Shown here in pieces: positions 48,802 to 58,241 of a stretch of DNA of 64,000 nt (the first letter of the stretch is position 1; every line of letters begins with the position of its first letter). The stretch is from contig NZ_BCVC01000001.1 of the NCBI RefSeq assembly GCF_001591545.1, forward strand, positions 1,240,001 to 1,304,000, in the 5' to 3' direction. The translations under genes were made by a program, and so were the position numbers. The notes beneath the pieces are model-generated. The model did no database searches. It had not been told where the DNA came from and saw nothing but the letters and a program-made list of their open reading frames with translations. The stretch comes from Lederbergia lenta NBRC 16444. Lineage in GTDB: Bacteria > Bacillota > Bacilli > Bacillales > Bacillaceae_C.

Positions 48802-49875
48802 TTGACAAATTATCAAATTGATGTTCAATTAAGTAAGAATAAAAAAGAAAAACCGGCTTTTGATCAACTTTCTTTCGGTACCGTTTTTACGGACCATATG
48901 TTTATCTTAGATTATACAGAAGGAAAAGGCTGGCATGATGCAAGGATCGTTCCATATCAACCAATTACTCTAGATCCGGCAGCGATCATTTTTCATTATG
49001 GGCAGACCGTTTTCGAAGGGTTGAAAGCATATGTAACGAAAGAGGATGAAATTGTATTATTCAGACCTGATCAAAATATGAAAAGGCTTAATAGATCTAA
49101 TTCACGTTTATGCATGCCTGAATTAGACGAAGATTTAGCTATTGCTGGATTAAAAAAATTAATATCAATCGATAAAGAATGGGTGCCAAATGTCGCGGGT
49201 ACATCGTTATATATTCGTCCATTTGTGATCGCTACAGAACCATATTTAGGTGTGGCACCGTCAAAAAAATATCGTTTTATGATTATTTTATCTCCAGTTG
49301 GGGCTTATTACAAAGAAGGTATTAACCCTGTTAAAATAGCTGTTGAACAAGACTATGTTCGTGCGGTAGCAGGTGGAACTGGTAATGCCAAAACGGCGGG
49401 GAACTATGCCGGGGCTCTCAAAGCACAAGAAGCAGCAGATAAAGAAGGCTATGCTCAAGTATTATGGCTAGATGGAAAAGAAAAGAAATACATTGAAGAA
49501 GTAGGAAGTATGAACGTTTTCTTCAAGATCAATGGCGAGGTCGTAACGCCAGCTTTAAATGGAAGTATTTTAGAAGGAATTACAAGGAAGTCAGTAATTG
49601 AGCTTTTAAATCATTGGAATATTCCTGTTGTAGAAAAGAAAATTTCAATGGAAGATATTTTTCGAGCGTACAATGATGGCTTGCTAGAAGAAGCATTTGG
49701 CACCGGTACGGCAGCAGTTATTTCACCAATAGGCGAATTGTTTTGGCAAGGAGAGAAACTGGTCATTAATAATGGAGAAACAGGTGCATTAGCAAAAAGA
49801 ATATATGATTCATTGACTGGCATTCAAACAGGAGTAGCGGAAGATCCGTTTGGTTGGAGAATGAAGGTCGAATAA
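48802..49875 (+). CDS. ilvE: Branched-chain amino acid aminotransferase
   Basis: A 357-residue class IV PLP aminotransferase. FGTVFTDHMF, HYGQTVFEGLKAY, GGTGNAKTAGNYAGA (with the PLP lysine), EEVGSMNVFF and FGTGTAAVISPIG are typical of the IlvE/YwaA group. It interconverts leucine, isoleucine and valine with their keto acids. TTG start after AAAGGGGAT. Monocistronic, ending in a strong terminator. Confidence 0.94.
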   Translation: MTNYQIDVQLSKNKKEKPAFDQLSFGTVFTDHMFILDYTEGKGWHDARIVPYQPITLDPAAIIFHYGQTVFEGLKAYVTKEDEIVLFRPDQNMKRLNRSNSRLCMPELDEDLAIAGLKKLISIDKEWVPNVAGTSLYIRPFVIATEPYLGVAPSKKYRFMIILSPVGAYYKEGINPVKIAVEQDYVRAVAGGTGNAKTAGNYAGALKAQEAADKEGYAQVLWLDGKEKKYIEEVGSMNVFFKINGEVVTPALNGSILEGITRKSVIELLNHWNIPVVEKKISMEDIFRAYNDGLLEEAFGTGTAAVISPIGELFWQGEKLVINNGETGALAKRIYDSLTGIQTGVAEDPFGWRMKVE

Positions 49876-49894
49876 GAGGATCTTACTTAAAGAA

Positions 49895-49929
49895 GGTTAG
49901 GCTATCTCACATGGAGCCTGACCTTTTTT
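49895..49929 (+). terminator. Rho-independent terminator after ilvE
   Basis: GGTTAGGCT and AGCCTGACC form a 9-bp stem with one mismatch followed by TTTTTT. Confidence 0.88.
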
Positions 49930-50252
49930 GTTGATATTCAGGCATATACATATACTATGCAATAGCTTATTCGACAGTTCTCGCTATACTATTACCTAAT
50001 TAGTTATAAATAATAATACTTTAAAACTTGTAATGCACTATTTAAATCAAGTGACGTTTCAATAGCCATATATATTGCTATACCTGTTTAATATGAATAC
50101 TCTGATAGAGATTCCTTTATTTTTGAATTGGACCTATGTAAGTGAAATTACTGCCTAAATAAAGACTTGTAAATATAAACGGAGAAGATAGTAAAGAATG
50201 GAGATCAATCCCGATAAAACAGATATGTTTAAAAATAAAATCAGAAAAATCG
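49930..50252. other. AT-rich gap without recognisable gene
   Basis: About 320 bases between the ilvE terminator and the S-box promoter. No convincing open frame or RNA structure. Confidence 0.5.
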
Positions 50253-50281
50253 TTGACATGGAATATTTTATCATGTAATAT
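50253..50281 (+). promoter_or_regulatory. Sigma-A promoter of the first S-box unit
   Basis: A perfect TTGACA and TAATAT are 17 bases apart, about 25 bases before the riboswitch. Confidence 0.8.
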
Positions 50282-50305
50282 GAATCTCAACTTAATAAAT
50301 CAGAT

Positions 50306-50460
50306 CTTATCCAGAGAGGTTGAGGGAATGGCCCTATGAATCCTCGGCAACAGACTCTAAAGTACTGTGCCAATTCCAAAAAGCGAAAGCTTAGTAGATA
50401 AGAAGAGAAAATGAACGTATTGATTGCCCTCTTCTTTATCATGCAGAAGAGGGTTTTTTA
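50306..50460 (+). promoter_or_regulatory. SAM riboswitch (S-box) with terminator, sulfate operon
   Basis: P1 begins CTTATCCAGAGAGG and closes with GATAAG at about 50397. Conserved blocks GAGGGAATGGCCC, CCTCGGCAAC and CAATTCC lie between. The terminator CCCTCTTC (50427-) with GAAGAGGG (to 50453) and a T-run follows. High SAM should end transcription. The first gene downstream is the TSUP exporter at 50699, which leads the sulfate operon. Confidence 0.93.
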
Positions 50461-50509
50461 TTCGATCATCTCCTAAATCTTGACTGGCGTTGTATCGCTG
50501 TTAAAAAGT

Positions 50510-50609
50510 TTGCATATTATTTATAAAGAAATATGATTATCATGCCAATTAGTCAACTAAAGGCATCTTTCTAATCGACCAAAGTGTCGATTAAAAAGAT
50601 GCCTTTTTT
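50510..50609 (+). promoter_or_regulatory. Second promoter and a strong hairpin between S-box and TSUP gene
   Basis: TTGCAT and TATGAT are 16 bases apart (50510-50537), then AAGGCATCTTT..AATCGAC pairs with GTCGATT..AAAGATGCCTT (50560-50605) and a T-run follows. The unit would give a 65-base RNA. It may be an independent attenuator for the operon, an orphan small RNA, or the relic of an excised gene. Confidence 0.55.
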
Positions 50610-50698
50610 GTATAAAATCAATGAGAAAGGAGTTATAAAGCTAAATCCCATATAACAAATTGGGTATATATTATAGGTTAGTCTGGGGAGTGCGTTCA

Positions 50699-51460
50699 AT
50701 GAGTATTGGCATAATCGTAATGGGGCTTTTTATTGGATTTATGGTTGGCCTAACAGGTGTTGGAGGAGCAGCTTTGTTAACACCTATTTTAATTTTATTT
50801 GGAATTAGCCCATCTATCGCTGTAGGTACTGACCTAGCATATAATTCAATCACGAAATTATTCGGGTCTATTCAGCATTGGAGACAAAAGACCATTAATA
50901 TGAAGTTAGTTAAGTACCTAGCAATCGGAAGTATTCCAAGTGCTATATGTGCTGTGGGAGTACTCCATCTATTTGATTCTTTTTTTCATAATCAAGAGCA
51001 AATAATTAAACATGCATTAGGATATACATTGATTTTGGTAGCATTAACTACACTGATTAAAACTTTTCAAAAAAATAAATTTGAATCAAAGCTACAAATG
51101 AAGCCTTTGCACGAAAAACGAAAATTGACGATTTTTATTGGGATAATATTAGGATTTATTGTTGGTTTAACCTCGATTGGATCAGGCTCCATGTTTGCTA
51201 TTGCAATGCTTTATCTTTATCGGCTTAGACCATCAGAGTTAGTCGGAACCGATATCGCTCATGCCTTTTTGTTGGTCACAGCAGCTGGGCTGATGCACGC
51301 CGGAATCGGAAATGTTGATTACTTACTCATGTTAAACCTTTTGATGGGATCTATACCAGGAGTAATGATGGGCAGTACTTTATCATCTAAATTTCCTGCA
51401 AAACCGTTAAGGGCTATTATGGCTCTTATGATTTTAATTAGTGGATTTAAACTAATATAG
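50699..51460 (+). CDS. TSUP family sulfite/sulfate transporter (TauE/SafE-like)
   Basis: A 253-residue protein with about seven to eight membrane helices and the paired TSUP motifs GLTGVGGAALLTP (near residue 16) and GLTSIGSGSMFA (near 158). TSUP proteins move sulfite, sulfate or organosulfonates. It heads the sulfate-assimilation operon where B. subtilis has the sulfate permease CysP, so uptake of sulfate is plausible, though export of sulfite is the better-known activity. ATG after GGGGAGTG. Confidence 0.85.
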   Translation: MSIGIIVMGLFIGFMVGLTGVGGAALLTPILILFGISPSIAVGTDLAYNSITKLFGSIQHWRQKTINMKLVKYLAIGSIPSAICAVGVLHLFDSFFHNQEQIIKHALGYTLILVALTTLIKTFQKNKFESKLQMKPLHEKRKLTIFIGIILGFIVGLTSIGSGSMFAIAMLYLYRLRPSELVGTDIAHAFLLVTAAGLMHAGIGNVDYLLMLNLLMGSIPGVMMGSTLSSKFPAKPLRAIMALMILISGFKLI

Positions 51461-51515
51461 TCATTCATCACTTAACGGATCACAATTGTAAAACATACTT
51501 TAGGAGGGAAGAACG

Positions 51516-52115
51516 ATGACATTATCAACAAATATTGTATGGCATGAATCGGAAGTTTCAAAGGAGGATAGACAGGAATTAAAGCAACATAAAAGCGCTA
51601 TTCTTTGGTTTACTGGACTTTCAGGATCAGGTAAATCAACGATTTCCACAGCATTAGAAAAAGAATTATATATACAAGGTTTTCACACATATCGATTAGA
51701 TGGTGATAACGTACGACATGGTTTAAATAGAAATTTAGGATTTAGTCCTGAAGACCGAACGGAAAATATCCGGAGGATTGGAGAAGTATCGAAATTAATG
51801 GTGGATGCTGGATTATTTACATTAACAGCTTTCATTTCACCTTATCGTGAGGATCGCTCCTTAGTCCGTGATCTAGTGGATGCAGATGAGTTTATTGAGA
51901 TATATGTCAAAGCAAGTCTAGAAACATGTGAGACACGAGATCCTAAAGGTTTATATAAAAAAGCCCGTTTAGGAGAAATAAAAGGATTCACAGGAATTGA
52001 TGCACCATATGAAGAGCCTATAGTACCAGAAATTACACTCGATACAAATATATTAAGTATTGACGAATCAATCGAAATGATTGTGGAATTTCTGAAGGAG
52101 AAAGGTTATTTATAA
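51516..52115 (+). CDS. cysC: Adenylylsulfate kinase CysC
   Basis: A 199-residue kinase that converts APS to [13 protein letters not shown] (P-loop), [29 protein letters not shown] and [11 protein letters not shown] are the family hallmarks. ATG after TTAGGAGGG. It is second in the operon; a hairpin terminator and a new promoter follow it, so part of the operon may be transcribed separately. Confidence 0.95.
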   Translation: MTLSTNIVWHESEVSKEDRQELKQHKSAILWFTGLSGSGKSTISTALEKELYIQGFHTYRLDGDNVRHGLNRNLGFSPEDRTENIRRIGEVSKLMVDAGLFTLTAFISPYREDRSLVRDLVDADEFIEIYVKASLETCETRDPKGLYKKARLGEIKGFTGIDAPYEEPIVPEITLDTNILSIDESIEMIVEFLKEKGYL

Positions 52116-52169
52116 AGAGAAAGTAAAGTATTTATTATAAAAATAGGAAAAAACAACTATAAATCACAG

Positions 52170-52293
52170 TTGACTCATAGGATTAATTATATTAATATTC
52201 GTTAATATACAAATAATTTTAAAAATGCGATTCGCTGACTATACAAAATAGAGGCGACTTTAATCCCATACTTGATTAAGGTTGCCTTTTTAT
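52170..52293 (+). promoter_or_regulatory. Promoter and strong hairpin between cysC and cysH
   Basis: TTGACT and TAATAT are 17 bases apart (52170-52198). A 14-bp fully paired stem (AGGCGACTTTAATC with GATTAAGGTTGCCT, 52252-52287) and TTTTTAT follow. Either it ends the upstream cysC transcript or it attenuates the new transcript that would carry cysH. It is the second such promoter-hairpin unit in this operon. Confidence 0.6.
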
Positions 52294-52321
52294 AATGAAA
52301 ATGGAGAGGAGGAAGGGAAAG

Positions 52322-53032
52322 GTGGAAAAATTAACGTACGAATTATGGACAGAAGATAAAGGCAATTTTGTCATCGATGAGGAATATAAAGGTGCGTTAA
52401 ACGTATTGGAGTGGGCCTATAACGAGTATGATGATGAGCTCGTGTATGCATGTAGTTTTGGTATTGAAGGAATCGTATTGATAGATTTAATTTCAAAAAT
52501 AAAACCAAATGCTAAAGTAGTATTTCTCGATACCGGACTTCATTTCCAAGAAACTTATGACTTAATCGAAGAAGTAAAGCAAAGATATCCTTCTCTTAAA
52601 ATTGAAATGAAGAAACCAAATTTATCTGTGGCTGAACAAGCGGAAAAGTTCGGTGACAAGTTATGGGAGAGACAGCCAGATCGTTGTTGTCATATAAGAA
52701 AGGTCATCCCGCTGCGAGAAACATTAGGCGAGGCAACAGCTTGGTTATCTGGTCTTAGACGTGAACAATCACCGTCAAGAAAAAATACCAATTTTATAAA
52801 TAAAGATGAAACATTTCATTCAGTCAAAGTTTGTCCGCTTATTCATTGGTCGTGGAAGGATATTTGGAACTATGTTGAAAAACATCAATTAAAGTACAAT
52901 CCACTTCATGATCAAGGCTACCCAAGTATTGGATGCCAGCCATGTACTTTTCAAGGTGATATGACTACAGGCTCAAGATCTGGTCGTTGGGCAAACCAAA
53001 CGAAAACAGAATGCGGGCTCCATCTTAAATAA
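52322..53032 (+). CDS. cysH: Adenylyl/phosphoadenylyl sulfate reductase CysH
   Basis: A 236-residue reductase that makes sulfite from APS or PAPS with thioredoxin. The iron-sulfur cysteines are present: RCCHIRK and GCQPC, the APS-type [4Fe-4S] set. The C-terminal TECGLH carries the catalytic cysteine. B. subtilis CysH with the same motifs uses both APS and PAPS; CysC in this operon suggests PAPS is made too. GTG start after GAGGAGGAAGGG; the ATG eight codons upstream would place the site inside the gene. Confidence 0.95.
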   Translation: MEKLTYELWTEDKGNFVIDEEYKGALNVLEWAYNEYDDELVYACSFGIEGIVLIDLISKIKPNAKVVFLDTGLHFQETYDLIEEVKQRYPSLKIEMKKPNLSVAEQAEKFGDKLWERQPDRCCHIRKVIPLRETLGEATAWLSGLRREQSPSRKNTNFINKDETFHSVKVCPLIHWSWKDIWNYVEKHQLKYNPLHDQGYPSIGCQPCTFQGDMTTGSRSGRWANQTKTECGLHLK

Positions 53033-53050
53033 AGGCTCTTTTCCAAGAGA

Positions 53051-53212
53051 TTGTTGCTTTTAAAATAAAAACTGTTGAAGATTGAATGGAGAGAAAGCGC
53101 GAGACTCCTACGGAGCAGCCGGATAGGTGAGCCCCAAGCTTTACGCCGCAGAGGTCTCAACGCCCGCCCTGTGGAAAACAACCTATCCGCACTACTTGGT
53201 AAAAAGCAACAA
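53051..53212. repeat. MITE-like intergenic repeat inside the sulfate operon
   Basis: Exact terminal inverted repeats TTGTTGCTTTT (53051-53061) and AAAAGCAACAA (53202-53212) enclose 140 bases that are GC-rich in contrast to the surroundings, with GCGAGACTCCTACGGAGCAG and CGCAGAGGTCTCAACGCCCG. This resembles the high-copy intergenic repeats of Bacillaceae that carry a CTCCT-CGG and GAGG-CTC core. No transposase. It sits between cysH and sat. Confidence 0.7.
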
Positions 53213-53255
53213 AGTTTGCGAGACAGTCTAAATAAAAAAACAGGGGGAATATGAC

Positions 53256-54404
53256 ATGAGTTTAAGCAAACCACATGGTGGAACATTAATTAATCGCTGG
53301 AATCCTGATTATAAATATGACTTTATCAGAAATGCAATTGAGCTAGATGAAATGGCGCTCAGTGATCTAGAACTAATTGGGACGGGTGCGTATAGTCCAT
53401 TGAACGGATTTCTTAACGAAGAAAATTATTATTCTGTATTAAAGAATATGAGGTTATCTACAGGTGAACCATGGACGATCCCGATTACTTTACCAATAAC
53501 AGAAGAGAAAGCTAAAGCTATTAAAATTGGTAGTCTAGTGAAATTAATGAAAGATCAGTCCGTCTATGGGGTGTTGGAAGTATCAGATATATTTACACCA
53601 GACAAAGAAAAAGAAGCTGAATTCGTTTACCAAACGACGGAACGTGAACATCCTGGTGTCAAAAAGCTATTTGATCGACCGAATGTGTATGTCGGAGGAA
53701 CGATAACGCTCACCAAGCGATTACCAACCAATCAGTTTTCGGAATATCAATTTGATCCAATTCAAACACGCAAGGAGTTTCAATCGTTAGGCTGGAACAC
53801 TGTAGTCGGGTTTCAAACGAGAAATCCTGTCCATCGAGCCCATGAATACATTCAAAAATCAGCATTAGAAATTGTCGATGGCCTATTTTTGAATCCATTA
53901 GTTGGTGAAACGAAGAAAGATGACATCCCAGCAGATGTGCGCTTGAAAAGTTATAAAGTATTACTCGAAAACTATTATTCTAATGATCATGTATTTTTAG
54001 GTGTCTTTTCCGCAGCAATGCGTTATGCAGGACCGAGAGAAGCAGTTTTTCATGCGATGGTAAGAAAGAATTTTGGCTGCACACACTTTATTGTGGGGCG
54101 AGACCATGCAGGTGTAGGTAATTACTATGGCACATATGATGCACAGAAAATATTTAGTAACTTCACACAAGAAGAACTAGGCATTACTTTATTATTTTTT
54201 GAACATAGTTTTTATTGCAATAAATGCGGCAATATGGCAACACCGAAAACATGCCCTCATGACTCGAGCCACCATGAAATATTATCAGGCACGAAAGTGA
54301 GAGAGAAACTAAGAAATGGAGAAACGTTACCTACTACATTTAGCCGCCCAGAGGTTATTGAAGTATTGATTGCTGGTTTGCAAAAAGAAGCCGTTCAAGC
54401 ATAG
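53256..54404 (+). CDS. sat: Sulfate adenylyltransferase (ATP sulfurylase)
   Basis: A 382-residue enzyme that makes APS from ATP and sulfate. [15 protein letters not shown] and GRDHAGVG are the nucleotide-binding motifs. A zinc-type C-terminal segment has CNKCGN and CPHDSSH. Length agrees with Bacillus Sat (about 380). ATG after ACAGGGGG. The operon's usual order is rearranged here (cysC and cysH come first). Confidence 0.95.
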   Translation: MSLSKPHGGTLINRWNPDYKYDFIRNAIELDEMALSDLELIGTGAYSPLNGFLNEENYYSVLKNMRLSTGEPWTIPITLPITEEKAKAIKIGSLVKLMKDQSVYGVLEVSDIFTPDKEKEAEFVYQTTEREHPGVKKLFDRPNVYVGGTITLTKRLPTNQFSEYQFDPIQTRKEFQSLGWNTVVGFQTRNPVHRAHEYIQKSALEIVDGLFLNPLVGETKKDDIPADVRLKSYKVLLENYYSNDHVFLGVFSAAMRYAGPREAVFHAMVRKNFGCTHFIVGRDHAGVGNYYGTYDAQKIFSNFTQEELGITLLFFEHSFYCNKCGNMATPKTCPHDSSHHEILSGTKVREKLRNGETLPTTFSRPEVIEVLIAGLQKEAVQA

Positions 54405-54429
54405 AAATGCTAAGGCGAGAGGGGAGAAG

Positions 54430-55203
54430 ATGATGGGAACAGTATACATCGTAGGAGCGGGACCTGGGGATGTAGATTTAATTACAGTGAAAGGCGTTAA
54501 GTGTATTCAAAAAGCAGATATCATCTTGTATGATCGCTTAATTAATAAAGAATTATTGGAATACGCAAAACCGGGAGCTGAACTTATTTATTCTGGGAAG
54601 CTTCCCGGCTTTCACGCAAAAAAACAAGAGACAATTAATCACTTATTAGTAAAACATGCGCAAAAAGGTAAAATTGTTACCCGATTAAAAGGTGGAGATC
54701 CCTTTGTTTTTGGAAGAGGTGGCGAAGAAGCACAAGTACTAGCTGAACATGGAATTTCATTTGAGATTGTCCCTGGTATTACTTCTGGGATTGCAGCTCC
54801 CGCCTATGCAGGTATTCCAGTTACTCACCGAGATTATAGTTCCAGTTTTGCAGTGGTAACTGGTCATATGAAAGCTGGAAAAGATGATACTATTCGCTGG
54901 AAAAACCTAGCACAGGGAGTAGACACGTTGGCCATTTATATGGGAGTTGGAAATTTACCATATATTTGCGAACAATTGATAAACGGAGGACGTGCAGGAA
55001 ATACACCTGTTGCTCTAGTTCACTGGGGAACAACGGAAAGGCAGCAAACAGTTACTGGAACGCTAACTACAATTGTAGAAATAGCGAAAAAAAGCGAAAT
55101 AAAAAATCCAAGTATGATTATTGTCGGGGAAGTTGTTAAATTACGCAAAGAAATTCAGTGGTTTGAACAAACAAGCGTAACTCAGCAATTGGCATATGTA
55201 TGA
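54430..55203 (+). CDS. sumT: Uroporphyrinogen-III C-methyltransferase SumT
   Basis: A 257-residue SAM methyltransferase that makes precorrin-2 for siroheme. GAGPGDVDLITVKG, YDRLIN, TRLKGGDPFVFGRGGEE and GITSGIAAPAYAGIPVTHR are standard. ATG after GAGGGGAGAAG; the first of two adjacent ATGs is used. Siroheme serves CysI. The step to sirohydrochlorin needs a precorrin-2 dehydrogenase, which is not found in this operon. Confidence 0.94.
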   Translation: MMGTVYIVGAGPGDVDLITVKGVKCIQKADIILYDRLINKELLEYAKPGAELIYSGKLPGFHAKKQETINHLLVKHAQKGKIVTRLKGGDPFVFGRGGEEAQVLAEHGISFEIVPGITSGIAAPAYAGIPVTHRDYSSSFAVVTGHMKAGKDDTIRWKNLAQGVDTLAIYMGVGNLPYICEQLINGGRAGNTPVALVHWGTTERQQTVTGTLTTIVEIAKKSEIKNPSMIIVGEVVKLRKEIQWFEQTSVTQQLAYV

Positions 55204-55224
55204 TGCAGCAAAGGAGGGGGCTAG

Positions 55225-55974
55225 ATGCAAGCGGTACTATACATTGGTCATGGCAGCCGAGTAAAAGCTGGGGTAAGGGAAGCGATTCACTTCATCGAAA
55301 AGGCCAAAGCGCACATTGATGTTTCCATTCAAGAAGTTTGTTTTTTAGAATTAGCAGAGCCAAATATTATGGAAGGTATTACACAGTGCGTGGAACGTGG
55401 TGCAACACAAATTGCCATTATTCCAATCCTATTATTAACTGCTGGGCACGCCAAAGAAGATATACCTAAAGAGATAGCGAAAGCGAAAATGGAATATCCC
55501 CAAATCAGATTTACGTATGGAGAAACATTTGGTATTCATCCGAAATTAATTGATAGTTTGTATGATCGAATACTCGAAAAAAATGTGGAAATTGCTAGTG
55601 ATGCGATGATTTTACTTGTCGGTAGAGGAAGCAGTGATCCTCTTGTAAAACAGGATTTAAGTCAAATTGCAAATTGCTTAAAAGAAACATACCATTTTCA
55701 AAAAGTCGATGTTTGCTTTCTTTATGGAGCGAAACCCCATTTTGATGAAGCTTTAATAAAGCTTCAAAAAGCAAAACATAAACAGGTTTTTATTATTCCA
55801 TATTTATTATTCTCTGGTTTATTAATGAATGGGATAGAAAAGAAAATCAGTCAAATCAAAGGGGAAAATCAACAGCTAATTCTATGTGAGACGCTAGGAT
55901 ACCATCCAAACTTTCAAACCGTCTTACTGGAACGAGTAAATGAATTGCTTGAAAAAACAGAGCTAGCAATATAG
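55225..55974 (+). CDS. sirB: Sirohydrochlorin ferrochelatase SirB (CbiX-like)
   Basis: A 249-residue two-repeat chelatase. The first half has YIGHGSRVKAG with the metal-binding His and the second half has VGRGSSDP; PILLLTAGHAKEDIP carries the second His. It inserts iron into sirohydrochlorin to give siroheme. ATG after AAAGGAGGGGGC. In B. subtilis sirC (ylnF) follows, but here the gene after it is a DUF2292 gene. Confidence 0.9.
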   Translation: MQAVLYIGHGSRVKAGVREAIHFIEKAKAHIDVSIQEVCFLELAEPNIMEGITQCVERGATQIAIIPILLLTAGHAKEDIPKEIAKAKMEYPQIRFTYGETFGIHPKLIDSLYDRILEKNVEIASDAMILLVGRGSSDPLVKQDLSQIANCLKETYHFQKVDVCFLYGAKPHFDEALIKLQKAKHKQVFIIPYLLFSGLLMNGIEKKISQIKGENQQLILCETLGYHPNFQTVLLERVNELLEKTELAI

Positions 55975-56180
55975 TTCATGAATTAGATAAAGTGACTTTG
56001 AAGTTGGCATTGGACAGTCGTACATAGGAAAATCGTTGATCTATATTTAAGTAGGAGCAATAGTAACTGTTAGCCCTTTTTATATGCCCAAAAACTCAGA
56101 GTCAAAGATCAGTAAAAAAGAAACTATAAAAGTTAATAAAAACGATCGAAAAGATTTCTTTGAAAGGATGGATGTTTACA

Positions 56181-56327
56181 ATGGGAGGTCGCAAGCAAAA
56201 TGCTGAACTTGCAATCGAAAATGTAAAAACACATCTTAGCACGATGAAATACGGCACCATTACATTAGTGATTCAAGACAGTTTAGTCGTTCAAATAGAA
56301 AAAAACGAAAAAATTAGATTGAAATAG
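56181..56327 (+). CDS. DUF2292 small protein (YezD-like)
   Basis: A 48-residue protein, MGGRKQNAELAIENVKTHLS then MKYGTITLVIQDSLVVQIEK, with a basic ending. ATG after AAAGGATGG. The pattern matches DUF2292/YezD proteins, which are linked with sulfur metabolism genes. Too short for the usual gene list. It lies between sirB and cysJ. Confidence 0.8.
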   Translation: MGGRKQNAELAIENVKTHLSTMKYGTITLVIQDSLVVQIEKNEKIRLK

Positions 56328-56392
56328 TGAAGGTTATTATCGAGATGTGAGAATGTACAAAAAAATGAGTTTGTCATGTGAGGTGGATAGTG

Positions 56393-58222
56393 TTGCAACT
56401 TAAAGTAATAAATAGTCCTTTTAATGAGGAGCAAGTGGAGCTCCTCAATCGTGTCCTACCATCATTATCGGTTGGACAGCAACATTGGTTAAGCGGATAT
56501 CTTACCGGTTATGAAAGTAATACATCAACTGAAGTCGCGCTTCTAAATCCGACAGCAGTAGCCGCAGAGACTAATCATGTAACTAAGGAAGTGACCGTGC
56601 TCTTCGGATCCCAAACCGGGAACTGCCAAGTATTATCTGAAGACATATCTAAACGGTTGGAAGGGCAAGGGTATACAGTAACCTTGTCCTCAATGAATGA
56701 TTTCAAGGCAAACGATCTAAAAAAAGTATCTTATTTATTGATACTTGTTAGCACGCAAGGTGAGGGAGATCCGCCTGATACCGCTCTTCCGTTTTATGAA
56801 TTTCTCCATAGTAGAAGGGCGCCTAAATTAGAGGAATTACAGTTTTCAGTCCTCTCATTAGGAGATAGTTCTTACGAATTATTCTGCCAAACTGGTAAAC
56901 AATTTGACGCACGTCTTGAGGAATTAGGAGCAAAGCGTTTAAGTCCTCGGGTAGATTGCGATTTAGATTACGACGAACCTGCTGCTGAATGGTTTGAGGC
57001 AGTTACTCAAAGTTTAAATGAAAACATGGGAGAAGATGATTCACCCACATCTCTAACAACATCAAATACGTCAAGCTTAACTGTCGAACAGTCATCTTAT
57101 TCTCGGACGAATCCATATAAGGCTGAGGTATTTGAAAATCTGAATTTAAATGGACGTGGATCAAATAAGGAGACGCGGCATCTAGAATTATCGCTAGAAG
57201 GTTCCAATCTAGCATTTGAGCCTGGAGATAGCTTGGGTATTTATCCTGAAAATGATGCTATTTTAGTAGACTCGCTCATCAAAGAAATGGGCTTGAATCC
57301 AGAAGATTCCGTGCCTATGAACAAAAATGGAGATGAACGCTCCCTCAGAGATGCACTTATAAATAATTATGAAATTACGGTTCTGACAAAGCCATTATTG
57401 CAGAAAATATCTGAGATCCATCCCCATAAGGATCTGGCAGAGCTTCTTCAGCCAGAAAATGAGCAAGCGCTTCGACAATATTTTATTGGGCGTGACCTAT
57501 TAGATTTAGCGCGCGATTTTGCTCCTTGGGAAATAACTGCCAGTGAATTCGTGAAAAATTTACGCAAGTTACCGGCACGGCTTTATTCTATTGCCAGCAG
57601 TTATAAAGCAAACCCTGAAGAAGTTCATCTGACAATTGGTGCTGTGCGTTATGAAGCACATGGACGAAATCGCAATGGGGTTTGCTCTGTACAGTGTAGT
57701 GAACGTGTGGAGCCTGGGGATACACTATCCGTATATGTGCAAAAAAATGTAAACTTTAAGCTTCCTACTGATCCTAATGTACCGATCATTATGATTGGCC
57801 CAGGCACAGGTGTTGCACCATTTAGAGCCTTTCTCGAAGAAAGGGAAGAAATAGGAGCACAAGGGAAGAGTTGGCTCTTCTTCGGCGATCAACATTATGT
57901 CACAGATTTTCTTTATCAAATCGAATGGCAAAGATGGCTAAAAAGTGGAGTGTTAACGAATATGGATGTCGCTTTTTCTCGCGATACAGAAAATAAAGTT
58001 TATGTTCAGCACAGAATGATAGAAAAAAGAAAAGAACTATATCAATGGCTAATCGAAGGAGCCTATGTGTATATTTGCGGCGATGAAAAACATATGGCTA
58101 ATGATGTTCATGCCACACTCATAGCCATCTTAGAGCAAGAAGGTGCGATGGAGGCAGAAGAAGCAGCTGATTTCCTTACTGAGTTGCAACAAGAGAAGCG
58201 TTATCAGCGAGATGTATATTAA
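56393..58222 (+). CDS. cysJ: Sulfite reductase flavoprotein subunit CysJ
   Basis: A 609-residue NADPH-flavoprotein. An N-terminal flavodoxin domain ([38 protein letters not shown]) is followed by an FAD domain ([20 protein letters not shown]) and an NADP domain ([23 protein letters not shown]). It passes electrons to CysI. The TTG start gives [14 protein letters not shown], as in B. subtilis CysJ; the site GAGGTGG lies six bases ahead. Confidence 0.95.
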   Translation: MQLKVINSPFNEEQVELLNRVLPSLSVGQQHWLSGYLTGYESNTSTEVALLNPTAVAAETNHVTKEVTVLFGSQTGNCQVLSEDISKRLEGQGYTVTLSSMNDFKANDLKKVSYLLILVSTQGEGDPPDTALPFYEFLHSRRAPKLEELQFSVLSLGDSSYELFCQTGKQFDARLEELGAKRLSPRVDCDLDYDEPAAEWFEAVTQSLNENMGEDDSPTSLTTSNTSSLTVEQSSYSRTNPYKAEVFENLNLNGRGSNKETRHLELSLEGSNLAFEPGDSLGIYPENDAILVDSLIKEMGLNPEDSVPMNKNGDERSLRDALINNYEITVLTKPLLQKISEIHPHKDLAELLQPENEQALRQYFIGRDLLDLARDFAPWEITASEFVKNLRKLPARLYSIASSYKANPEEVHLTIGAVRYEAHGRNRNGVCSVQCSERVEPGDTLSVYVQKNVNFKLPTDPNVPIIMIGPGTGVAPFRAFLEEREEIGAQGKSWLFFGDQHYVTDFLYQIEWQRWLKSGVLTNMDVAFSRDTENKVYVQHRMIEKRKELYQWLIEGAYVYICGDEKHMANDVHATLIAILEQEGAMEAEEAADFLTELQQEKRYQRDVY

Positions 58223-58241
58223 GAAGAAGGGTGATAGCGAA

